This document shows positions 1-7,263 of a stretch of 64,000 nt of DNA, piece after piece. The notes under the pieces are model-generated. The model was given only the letters and a program-made list of their open reading frames with translations, did not search any database and had not been told where the DNA came from. Source of the stretch: Campylobacter canadensis. GTDB taxonomy: Bacteria > Campylobacterota > Campylobacteria > Campylobacterales > Campylobacteraceae. A program made the translations under genes and the position numbers. The DNA lies in assembly GCF_013177655.1 (NCBI RefSeq), contig NZ_CP035946.1, positions 1,674,001 through 1,738,000 on the forward strand, written 5' to 3'. Position 1 is the first letter of the stretch, and each line of letters opens with the position of its first letter.

Positions 1-934
1 CTTTAGTAATGCCACCACGCCTTAGGATTATTCTTAAAGTGTTATCACTTATGTAAGGTTCTTTTTTATTTGTTCGGCTAGGAAAAATGAATATCTCATC
101 AGCTTTTAAAGTTGCTTTCATAAAGTTTAAGATTTTTAATGCTTGAGAGTTTAAAGGCAAGTAAAAAGGCTTTTTTGTTTTCATTTGTTCGCTAGGTATT
201 GACAAAAAGCCATCATTAAAATTAATCCATTCCCAACGCATTGCCCTAATATTTTGAGTTCTTAGAGCCGTAAGAGATTGTAAAATCAAAGCGTATTTAT
301 ATAATATATTAGTGTTAGCAGTGCGTATTATTGTGAATAGCCTTGTTAAATCATCATCATTCGTAAGGGTTGCATAATTTTTTGTATCCTTTTTGCCAAG
401 CAATACGCTAGGCTTTACTTTAGCTAGTGGATTTATAACCTCATCGCCGTTACAAATAGCAAATTCATATAATTGATTAATCAAAGTAAAAGCACGATAT
501 GAAGCTTCTTTCTTATCACAAGACTTTAAGCACTCTACAATTTGCAAAGCTTTTAAATCACTTAGGTTATTGTTTTTCAAGCTTTCAAATATCCTAAAGG
601 TGCTAATATATCTTTTGTAAGTTTTATCAGTTACAGCCTTTTCTTTACTTGCTAAAAACTCATCAAATAAATCATTCAAACTTTTATTTATAGTTTTAGT
701 AAATCCTCTTGAAATATTTTCAGCTAGTTTAGTGTAGTCATTGATGGCTTGTTCTATTCCATAGCTTATATTAAAATTATTTAGCTTTTTGATTTTATCC
801 TTGCCGTTGTCATTGTATCTATAATAAAAAGTTTTGTTCCCATTTGTTCCCACATAAATATAAATATTATTATAAACGCTTACTTTATATCTTTTGCTTT
901 TAGGCTTTAATGCTTGTATTTGCTTATTTGTCAA
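1..934 (-). CDS. Tyrosine recombinase / island integrase (3' end outside window)
   Basis: Site-specific recombinase that would integrate and excise a genomic island. I translated it by hand: the frame is open from 934 to the left edge, about 311 codons. The start is TTG at 934 with an AGGGGA ribosome site seven bases upstream; the protein then opens (M)TNKQIQALKPKSKRYKVS, the N-terminal arm-binding (DUF4102-like) signature of P4-type integrases. A core-binding helical region follows (about residues 85-190), then the catalytic domain with the first active-site arginine in LTALRTQNIRAMRW. The His-x-x-Arg box and nucleophile Tyr would lie beyond the window. It starts 209 bases from the 3' end of tRNA-Arg on the same strand, the usual geometry of a tRNA-integrated element, so the island lies to the left. 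No stop or frameshift is seen. Confidence 0.88.
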   Translation of the reverse strand, partial: MTNKQIQALKPKSKRYKVSVYNNIYIYVGTNGNKTFYYRYNDNGKDKIKKLNNFNISYGIEQAINDYTKLAENISRGFTKTINKSLNDLFDEFLASKEKAVTDKTYKRYISTFRIFESLKNNNLSDLKALQIVECLKSCDKKEASYRAFTLINQLYEFAICNGDEVINPLAKVKPSVLLGKKDTKNYATLTNDDDLTRLFTIIRTANTNILYKYALILQSLTALRTQNIRAMRWEWINFNDGFLSIPSEQMKTKKPFYLPLNSQALKILNFMKATLKADEIFIFPSRTNKKEPYISDNTLRIILRRGGITK

Positions 935-1007
935 TGCTTTCCCCTTTTTATGACTGTTCCCAAGTGATTTTTTATAAAAATCCCAAGTGTTCCCAAAATT
1001 GTTCCCA
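835..1007. repeat. Cluster of five TGTTCCCA direct repeats at the integrase 5' end
   Basis: The octamer TGTTCCCA occurs at 835, 845, 955, 988 and 1000, all in the same orientation, with a sixth partial copy at 981. Two copies are inside the integrase coding start and three are in the gap between integrase and tRNA-Arg. Clustered short repeats beside an int gene are what arm-type integrase sites look like; this role is inference. Confidence 0.55.
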
Positions 1008-1142
1008 AAATTATACGGATTTTATATAAATAATTATAAAAGAATATAGAATACTAAAGTTTTTAACAAGGCTTAAATATCGTATTTAAAGGGATTAAAC
1101 GGTATTTTTATAAAAAGATAAAATTAAGGGAAAATGATTGAA

Positions 1143-1219
1143 TGGTGTCCCCAGCGAGATTCGAACTCACGGCCTTAGAATTAGGAATTCTACGCTCTAT
1201 CCAGCTGAGCTATGAGGAC
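1143..1219 (-). tRNA. tRNA-Arg(CCT)
   Basis: On the minus strand the sequence folds as a standard cloverleaf. The acceptor strand GTCCTCA pairs with the 3' end GGGGAC, the T-arm contains GTTCGAATC, and the anticodon loop TTCCTAA gives anticodon CCT. The 3' CCA is encoded (1143-1145). The integrase gene follows directly downstream, so this tRNA 3' end is the probable attachment site of the island. The second att copy would be left of the window. Confidence 0.95.
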
Positions 1220-1407
1220 AAAGTGTGCATTTTATCTTAAAAAATATAATATTAAGCTATCTTAAAGTATTTTGTAGTAATATAAGCTTTTTTTTATGAG
1301 TATAGTTTATAAAAATAATAAATTTTTAACTTTTAAGCTGATGTTTAAGGCTAAATATGTTGATTTTTAGTAAAAAATAAATTATCTTTGATTTTAAAGG
1401 AAATTAA

Positions 1408-3147
1408 ATGAAAAATAAATTATTGTTAAGTTTGTTAGCTTGTGCTTATTTACAAGCTTTAGAATTTGGTTATATGGGTAATATTTCTACTAGTATGGGT
1501 GGAGCTGGAGTTGCTTTAGAAGATAACGATTTTGCATTATATTACAACCCAGCATTGCTTACAAAAAGTAAAGATTCTTTTGCTTATAGTTTTGGAATTT
1601 CTTTTTCTCAAAATAAGCTTTTTGAATTAAGTAAAATTGATAAAAACACTGATGATAATTTAAAAAATCAACTTGAAAAGGTTAAAAATATTTTTGTTAA
1701 AAACAACAATGTGTTAGCAGCTGCTAATAATACAAGTTCAACAAATAATAAATATGGTAACTTTTCTCCTGTAGTTAGTGATTTTATAAAAAACAATAAG
1801 GATACAAATAATGAATTTAGCGAATTAGCTAAGGCGCTAGAAGGTACAAACGGACAACAAAACACTAGCTTAGAAACAGCAATTAAAAATATTCAAGAAA
1901 AAGCTAAAAATGACCCATCTATAGAAGAAAGACTAACAGAACAATTACTAAAATCAACAGAAAATTCTAAAAATGATTTAGAAACAAACAATGTTGATGC
2001 GGCTTTACTTGGCAATATAATAAGTGCTACTGATTCAACTAAATTTCTTGATATTGTAAATAAAAGCTCAAAAGATAACAATGGTGCAATTGATATAGGA
2101 ACATTTTTAACAGATTTAGGCGATATTGACTTAACGAATTTGGTTGATGATAAAACTGCTAGTGATATTAGCGTTGTGTATGATAGCGCAAATGGCAAAA
2201 ATGATATTAGAATAATTTCACAAAATGGTTTTGTTTATAACTTTGCAAAAAACGATAATCGTGGGGCGATTTCTTTTGGTATTTTTACTACACTTAATGC
2301 CAATGCAAATGCTGCTTTAGACCCTAATCACAATGTTTTAATAGTAAAACTAAGCGATAATAAAACTTATATAAAACTTGATATAAAAGATGGCAAAATG
2401 CACGCAATTTCAAGCACCAAAGAAGAATTTGAAGCATCATCAGCACTAAACAAGCAAGTTAATCACGCACTTAATGCAGGAAGTTTAGCTTTACTTGAAG
2501 TACCTGTTGCTTACGCTGATGAGTTTGCTTTAACATACGGTGATTTAAGTTTGGGTACAACTTTTAAATATATTTTTGCAGCTGGTTATGATATTAGAAA
2601 AAATGTAAATATTGATTTAAATGGTATTAATAAAATTAATTTTAAAAATGACTTAAAAGACCCAACCTACACTCACACAATAGGACTTGATTTAGGTGTG
2701 CTTTATTCATTAGATGATTTAAATCTTGCTATGGTGATAAAAAACATAAATAATCCTAAAGTAAAATTATCTAAAAATACTGCTACACATTTAAATCCGC
2801 AAGTTCGTATCGGTGCTGCTTATAAATTAAACGACCTTAGTTTTGCAATGGATTTAGACCTTTTATCAAACAAAACCCTATCGCTTAATTATCCTAAATC
2901 TCAAACAATAGGCGCTGGTGTAAAATGGGATATTTTTAAGAATTTTAATGTTCGTGGCGGTTTGATGTATGATTTTAAGCAAGATCAAGGTGCAATAATT
3001 ACTGCTGGTATGAATGTATTTAATTTCTTTGATTTAAGCATTCAAAGTAGCTTTAAAACTGCGCAATGCTCTAATAATGTATGTTCAAAAAATATTAAGC
3101 TACCACAATATTTTACTTTAAAACTAGGCGGTAGTTATAGTTGGTAA
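1408..3147 (+). CDS. Outer-membrane beta-barrel protein, TraF_2/FadL-like
   Basis: 579 aa protein with a short signal peptide (residues 1-17, cut near LQA-LEF), so it is exported. After it comes the N-terminal signature MGNISTSMGGAGVALEDND followed by YYNPALL, typical of the conjugal-transfer TraF_2 and FadL/OmpP1 families of outer-membrane barrels. Residues about 90-260 form a polar, Asn/Lys/Asp-rich insert with predicted helices; the C-terminal half shows alternating strands such as LSLGTTFKYIF and ends SYSW, a terminal aromatic typical of barrel sorting. The start has GGAAA five bases upstream. Function is unknown; transport of hydrophobic substrates is possible by analogy to FadL. Its 3' end overlaps the convergent histidine kinase gene by 24 bases. 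Confidence 0.72.
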   Translation: MKNKLLLSLLACAYLQALEFGYMGNISTSMGGAGVALEDNDFALYYNPALLTKSKDSFAYSFGISFSQNKLFELSKIDKNTDDNLKNQLEKVKNIFVKNNNVLAAANNTSSTNNKYGNFSPVVSDFIKNNKDTNNEFSELAKALEGTNGQQNTSLETAIKNIQEKAKNDPSIEERLTEQLLKSTENSKNDLETNNVDAALLGNIISATDSTKFLDIVNKSSKDNNGAIDIGTFLTDLGDIDLTNLVDDKTASDISVVYDSANGKNDIRIISQNGFVYNFAKNDNRGAISFGIFTTLNANANAALDPNHNVLIVKLSDNKTYIKLDIKDGKMHAISSTKEEFEASSALNKQVNHALNAGSLALLEVPVAYADEFALTYGDLSLGTTFKYIFAAGYDIRKNVNIDLNGINKINFKNDLKDPTYTHTIGLDLGVLYSLDDLNLAMVIKNINNPKVKLSKNTATHLNPQVRIGAAYKLNDLSFAMDLDLLSNKTLSLNYPKSQTIGAGVKWDIFKNFNVRGGLMYDFKQDQGAIITAGMNVFNFFDLSIQSSFKTAQCSNNVCSKNIKLPQYFTLKLGGSYSW

Positions 3148-4719
3148 TTTTATACTAAATATGGCGCCTTGCTGGGTATTTTTTGCCCACAGGCTGCCTT
3201 TTAAATTATCCTTAATAATTACATTGCACATATACAACCCTATTCCAGTTCCACTACTAGCGTGTTTTGTGCTGATGTAAGGTTCAAAGATTTTTTCAAT
3301 AGGTTTTATGCTAATACCTTTGGCGTTATCTTCTATATTTATAATAACTTCTTCTTTTAAGTTTTGTAAATATATTTTTATCCAAGGATTTTTAACTTTG
3401 CGTTCTAGTAGCATATCTTTTGCATTTGCTAAAATATTTAATATAACCTGTGAAAATTGATTTGCATAAGCATAAATTTTTATTTCATCTTTTTCATCAA
3501 AAATTATATTAATGTTATGATTATGCAAAGCAGGTTCTATAAGATTTAATGCTTTATTAATATTTGTTATAAGATTAAATTCTTCTTTTATTTTATCGCT
3601 TTTAAAAAAGTTTCTAAAATCATCAATAGTTTTTGACATATGTATGATTAAATCTTGTGCTTTTTGTTCTTGTTTTTTAAATTCACTTTTATTTAATTTA
3701 TTTAAATCATATAGTAAGCTAATATGGGTAATAATACAACTAAGAGTAGCTAAAGGCTGCCTGTACTGATGAGCTATATTTGCAATCATTTCGCCCATAC
3801 TTGCTAAGCGATTTTGCTGCATAAGAATTTTTTCTTGCTCTAGTCTTTTTGCTAATTCATTTTGTACTTTTTGCTCTAGAGTTAAGTTTAAATTCTTTAA
3901 AGAATTTTCACTTAACTCTAACTTTTTTATAAGCACTTTAAAACCAAAATGCAAAATACAAATAATAACAAACATTAAAGCAATAGATATAGCAATAGCC
4001 TCATAAAGAGTATTTTTAATATTATTTTGTTGCGTACTTATATCCTGATAAAATACCATTTTAGCAATATTTTTTCCATCTTTGTTATTTAAATTTATGA
4101 TATGCTCTATTAAATTTATATTATCTTTGCCTTTGTTATTAAAAACAATATGCGCATTTAAATTAGAAAATTCTTTTATTTGTTTAATAATATAATCAGC
4201 TTCAAATGAAAATTCTATAAAGGCTACTATTTTTTCTTTTTCAAAAAAAGGTGTTATTATGTGGTAACTTAGCTTGTTGTCTTCAAGATAAAAATAATTT
4301 TTTTCATTTGGTTTATGTGATTTATTTAAACTACCAAGATATGTAATTAAGTTACCTTTATTATTGTAAAATTTCATATTAATTAAATAGGGGTTTTCTT
4401 CTTTTAAAATATTCCATCTATTAATAGATAATTTTTTTAGCTCTTTGGCATTTTCTTCTTTTAAAAAATGTTTTATTTGTTGAGATTTATAATTTGCTTT
4501 TGCACGGCTTTCATAAAATTCATCGCTCTTTTTTAATACTGTTTTATAAATATACTCTACTTGCTCTTTATAATCTTTTAAAGATAAGGCTATAAGCTGC
4601 TTAATATCTACTTGTCTTAAAATGCTAAAGATAACAATAGTAAATAAAAACAAGGCAAGAACTAATATCATAGTTTTGTTTTTTGTAGATAATTTTAAAG
4701 ATTTTATTCGCAAAGGCAT
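3124..4719 (-). CDS. Membrane sensor histidine kinase
   Basis: 531 aa. Transmembrane segments at about 17-35 and 240-258 bracket a periplasmic domain of some 200 residues with a Cache-like stretch (NPYLINMKFYNNKGNLITYLG). A coiled coil (265-300) leads to the HisKA box with phosphorylated H317 in IAHQYRQPL. The ATP-binding domain has N432 in the N box, a D464-N465 G1 box in the unusual form DNAKGI, and a G2 box GTGIGL at 490-495. Its start overlaps the response-regulator gene by 16 bases, so the two are co-translated. The pair is divergent from ttrBCA and is its most likely regulator. The sensor is not the PhnD-like type of Salmonella TtrS, so the ligand cannot be assumed. Confidence 0.9.
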   Translation of the reverse strand: MPLRIKSLKLSTKNKTMILVLALFLFTIVIFSILRQVDIKQLIALSLKDYKEQVEYIYKTVLKKSDEFYESRAKANYKSQQIKHFLKEENAKELKKLSINRWNILKEENPYLINMKFYNNKGNLITYLGSLNKSHKPNEKNYFYLEDNKLSYHIITPFFEKEKIVAFIEFSFEADYIIKQIKEFSNLNAHIVFNNKGKDNINLIEHIINLNNKDGKNIAKMVFYQDISTQQNNIKNTLYEAIAISIALMFVIICILHFGFKVLIKKLELSENSLKNLNLTLEQKVQNELAKRLEQEKILMQQNRLASMGEMIANIAHQYRQPLATLSCIITHISLLYDLNKLNKSEFKKQEQKAQDLIIHMSKTIDDFRNFFKSDKIKEEFNLITNINKALNLIEPALHNHNINIIFDEKDEIKIYAYANQFSQVILNILANAKDMLLERKVKNPWIKIYLQNLKEEVIINIEDNAKGISIKPIEKIFEPYISTKHASSGTGIGLYMCNVIIKDNLKGSLWAKNTQQGAIFSIKLPTITTA

Positions 4720-5396
4720 TGATATCCAACCCCAAAAATGTTTTTAATAATTTTATTAGGAAGCTTTTTTCGTAATTGTTTTATAACCGCTTTTAAAGCG
4801 TCTTTATGTTCGTTACTATCATTGTAAAGCTCAAATTCTAACTGCTCAAAACTCACTACACAGTTTTTATGCTTTAATAAATATTCAAATACTTGCTTTT
4901 CTTTTTTTGTTAATATATGAGTTTTATTTTCATAGCTTATGCTTGATTTTAAAGGCTCGTAAATAATGTTTTTATTAATTATTATTTTATACTCATCAGT
5001 GTAATCATACATCCATTTAGCAGCATTTTTTAAAGAAGTTAAAAAATCATCTTTACTAAAGGGTTTTATTAAAAATTTACATATATTAAGCTCAATTGCT
5101 TGAAGAAAGTATTCTTGCTCATTGTAAGCACTCATAATGATAATAGGGATTTTTTTATAATTATTTCTAAGTTCTTTTAGCACTTTTATACCATTAATTT
5201 TAGGAATACATATATCCATAAATATAACATCAGGTTTTTTTTCATAAAAAATATCTAAGGCCTCTTTACCATCTTTAGCCTCATAAACATTTTTGAAAAA
5301 TAATGACAAATTAGCACTTAAAGCCTTTCTTACTTCTTCTTCATCTTCTACATTAAGCACGGTTAAATGTTTAAATATATTTATTAATTCATTCAT
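4704..5396 (-). CDS. OmpR-family response regulator
   Basis: 230 aa. The receiver domain (about 8-125) has acidic pocket residues E17/D18, phospho-acceptor D61 in VIFMDICIP, S89 and K111 in LIKPF. The effector domain (about 150-230) is a winged helix with the EKQVFEYLL and IKQLRKKL pattern, so it is a DNA-binding regulator. It is the first gene of a two-gene operon with the kinase that follows. The divergent ttrB starts 95 bases away, and the gap has A/T-rich repeats that could be its operator. Salmonella TtrR belongs to a different (LuxR/FixJ) class, so this is a non-orthologous regulator if it controls ttr. Confidence 0.9.
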   Translation of the reverse strand: MNELINIFKHLTVLNVEDEEEVRKALSANLSLFFKNVYEAKDGKEALDIFYEKKPDVIFMDICIPKINGIKVLKELRNNYKKIPIIIMSAYNEQEYFLQAIELNICKFLIKPFSKDDFLTSLKNAAKWMYDYTDEYKIIINKNIIYEPLKSSISYENKTHILTKKEKQVFEYLLKHKNCVVSFEQLEFELYNDSNEHKDALKAVIKQLRKKLPNKIIKNIFGVGYQCLCE

Positions 5397-5491
5397 TTTA
5401 ATAGCCTTTAGAAAAATATATTTTAAATCTCTCTATTTTCTCTCAAAATATATTTAAAATATATTAATTTTACATTAAAAAGGAGAATAAG
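5397..5491. promoter_or_regulatory. Divergent promoter region between response regulator and ttrB
   Basis: The 95-base gap holds two related A/T blocks, AAATATATTTTAAA near 5414 and AAATATATTTAAA near 5446, in the same orientation, which could be a tandem operator for the neighbouring OmpR-type regulator. It ends with TTTTACATTAAAAAGGAG, where AAGGAG is the ribosome site for the GTG start of ttrB. The operator role is inference. Confidence 0.4.
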
Positions 5492-6214
5492 GTGAATAAA
5501 AGGCGTTTTTTTCTAAAGCAATCAGCTGCAATAGCCTTAGGAGCTAAAAGCTATGCTTTAACACCAAAGCAAGAAAATAAAAAATACGCTATGCTTATTG
5601 ACTTAAGAAAGTGCGTAGCCTGTCATTCTTGCACAGTAAGCTGCAAGATAGAAAACAAAACTCCAGCTAATAAATTTAGAACTAATGTAGCCGAGTTTGA
5701 AATAGGACTTTATCCTAATGTAAGAAAGGCATTTTTACCATCACTTTGCAATCACTGCGACAATGCACCTTGCATAAGCGTATGTCCTACAGGTGCTACT
5801 TTTAAAAGAAAAGATGGCATTGTTGTTGTAGATGCTAGTGTTTGTTGGGGTTGTGGATATTGTGTAAATGCCTGTCCTTACGATAAAAGATTTATAAACC
5901 CAATTACAAAGGTAGCGGATAAATGTAATTTTTGTCTTCATAGACTTAATGCTAATTTACTTCCTGCTTGTGTGCAAAATTGCGTTGGCGGAGCAAGAAT
6001 TATAGGAGATTTAAACGATAGCTCTTCTTTAATTTCTAAATTATTAGCTACACATCAAAGCTCTGTTTTAAAACAAAGTAGCAAAACAAAACCTAATGTT
6101 TATTACATAGGCTTAAACGGGCAATTAAGCGATAATATTTTTTCTTTAGATGATGTAGATGGCATTTTAAAAAGTAAAAATCAAACATCAATATGGCAAA
6201 GCAAAGGAGAATAA
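5492..6214 (+). CDS. ttrB: Tetrathionate reductase iron-sulfur subunit TtrB
   Basis: 240 aa electron-transfer subunit of a periplasm-facing molybdoenzyme. The N-terminus MNKRRFFLKQSAAIALG is a twin-arginine signal. Ferredoxin-type cysteine clusters follow: CVACHSCTVSC (41-51), CNHCDNAPC, CWGCGYCVNAC and CNFCLHR...CVQNCVGG, enough for four 4Fe-4S centres. From memory the sequence resembles Salmonella TtrB throughout, including FRTNV, DGIVVVD, LLPACV and GGARIIGD. The start is GTG at 5492 with AAGGAG eight bases before. ttrC follows after one base and ttrA after that, the same B-C-A order as in Salmonella. The complex would respire tetrathionate or a related sulfur oxyanion with quinol electrons. 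Confidence 0.88.
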   Translation: MNKRRFFLKQSAAIALGAKSYALTPKQENKKYAMLIDLRKCVACHSCTVSCKIENKTPANKFRTNVAEFEIGLYPNVRKAFLPSLCNHCDNAPCISVCPTGATFKRKDGIVVVDASVCWGCGYCVNACPYDKRFINPITKVADKCNFCLHRLNANLLPACVQNCVGGARIIGDLNDSSSLISKLLATHQSSVLKQSSKTKPNVYYIGLNGQLSDNIFSLDDVDGILKSKNQTSIWQSKGE

Positions 6215-6215
6215 T

Positions 6216-7262
6216 ATGCAAGTAGATTTAATTCATAGCCTAGTTAATATTAGCCCTGAGCGTCCTTGGGGGATTATGATTGTAAATTACTTTTTTCTTA
6301 CTGGCATTAGTGCTGCTAGTTTCATCATTGCGAATTTGTATTTTGTATTTAAAAAGAGCGCATTTAAGTCTTTTAGTTTTTTTGCATTATTAATATCTTT
6401 TTCATTTTTAATAGTTGCACCACTTAATTTAATTGATGATTTAAGTAAGCCATCTAATCTTTTAAGTGTATTTTTTTATGGTTGGGAAAATTTTTTTACA
6501 AGTCCTATGAAATGGGGTGTTTTATTGTTAATATCTTATTTTTTTATTAGCCTAATGCAGCTTTTTTTTCTTTGTAAAAAAAATAATTTTCAGTATGAAA
6601 AAAATATATTTTACTTAGGAGTTTTAGGAATTATTTTAGCAATAGCAATAGAATTTTATACTGCTTATTTAATTGCAATATTAAACTCTTTTATTTTTAC
6701 ACATACAGCCTTGATGCCAGTTTTATTTTTAGCATCAGCTTTATTTAGCGCTAGTGCTACTTTAATCATATTATTAGTTCTTTATGAGAGTTTTTATTTA
6801 AAACAAAAATTAAGCATAACAAATTACATAACTTTAATTAAATTCCTAGCCCTTTGCGCCTGTATTGACTTTATTTTAAAAATATTTTGGTTTAGCTTTT
6901 TATTTTTGTTCAATACTCAAAGCCAAGAGCTTTTACAGATTTTTTTAAAAAAAGAAAGTTTTATGTTATTTTTTGTTGATATGGGTCTTTGTTTATTGTT
7001 ACCTATATTTATAGCTTTTAGGTTTTATAACAATATTTTTATGATACTTATTGCAGCACTATTAAGCTTAATTGGGACATTTATTTTTAGATACAATCTA
7101 ATAATAAAAACTCAAAGTTTTCCCAAGCAAACAACATCTTTTTTAAAATACCACTTAGATTTATCTTCGTTTATAAGTATTGCGAGTAATTATGCTTTGC
7201 TTTTAGCTTTATTTTGCTTTGTACTAGCTATTTTTGATAAGAATATTTTAAAAGGAAAATAA
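6216..7262 (+). CDS. ttrC: Tetrathionate reductase membrane subunit TtrC (NrfD family)
   Basis: 348 aa integral membrane protein with about nine hydrophobic segments, of the NrfD/PsrC quinol-oxidising family. It begins PERPWGIMIVNYFFLTGISAASF, the typical first helix of this family, and has DDLSKPSN in the first loop. It anchors the TtrA/TtrB dimer and passes electrons from menaquinol to the TtrB clusters. The ATG lies one base after the ttrB stop, and ttrA starts one base after its own stop, so translation is tightly coupled. Sequence identity in this subunit is usually low; the assignment leans on position between ttrB and ttrA. Confidence 0.82.
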   Translation: MQVDLIHSLVNISPERPWGIMIVNYFFLTGISAASFIIANLYFVFKKSAFKSFSFFALLISFSFLIVAPLNLIDDLSKPSNLLSVFFYGWENFFTSPMKWGVLLLISYFFISLMQLFFLCKKNNFQYEKNIFYLGVLGIILAIAIEFYTAYLIAILNSFIFTHTALMPVLFLASALFSASATLIILLVLYESFYLKQKLSITNYITLIKFLALCACIDFILKIFWFSFLFLFNTQSQELLQIFLKKESFMLFFVDMGLCLLLPIFIAFRFYNNIFMILIAALLSLIGTFIFRYNLIIKTQSFPKQTTSFLKYHLDLSSFISIASNYALLLALFCFVLAIFDKNILKGK

Positions 7263-7263
7263 G

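Noticed and set aside
4704-5396. Assigning the regulator and kinase as TtrR/TtrS
   Set aside because: Domain classes differ from Salmonella TtrR/TtrS; only the gene neighbourhood supports a ttr role, so no symbol is given.
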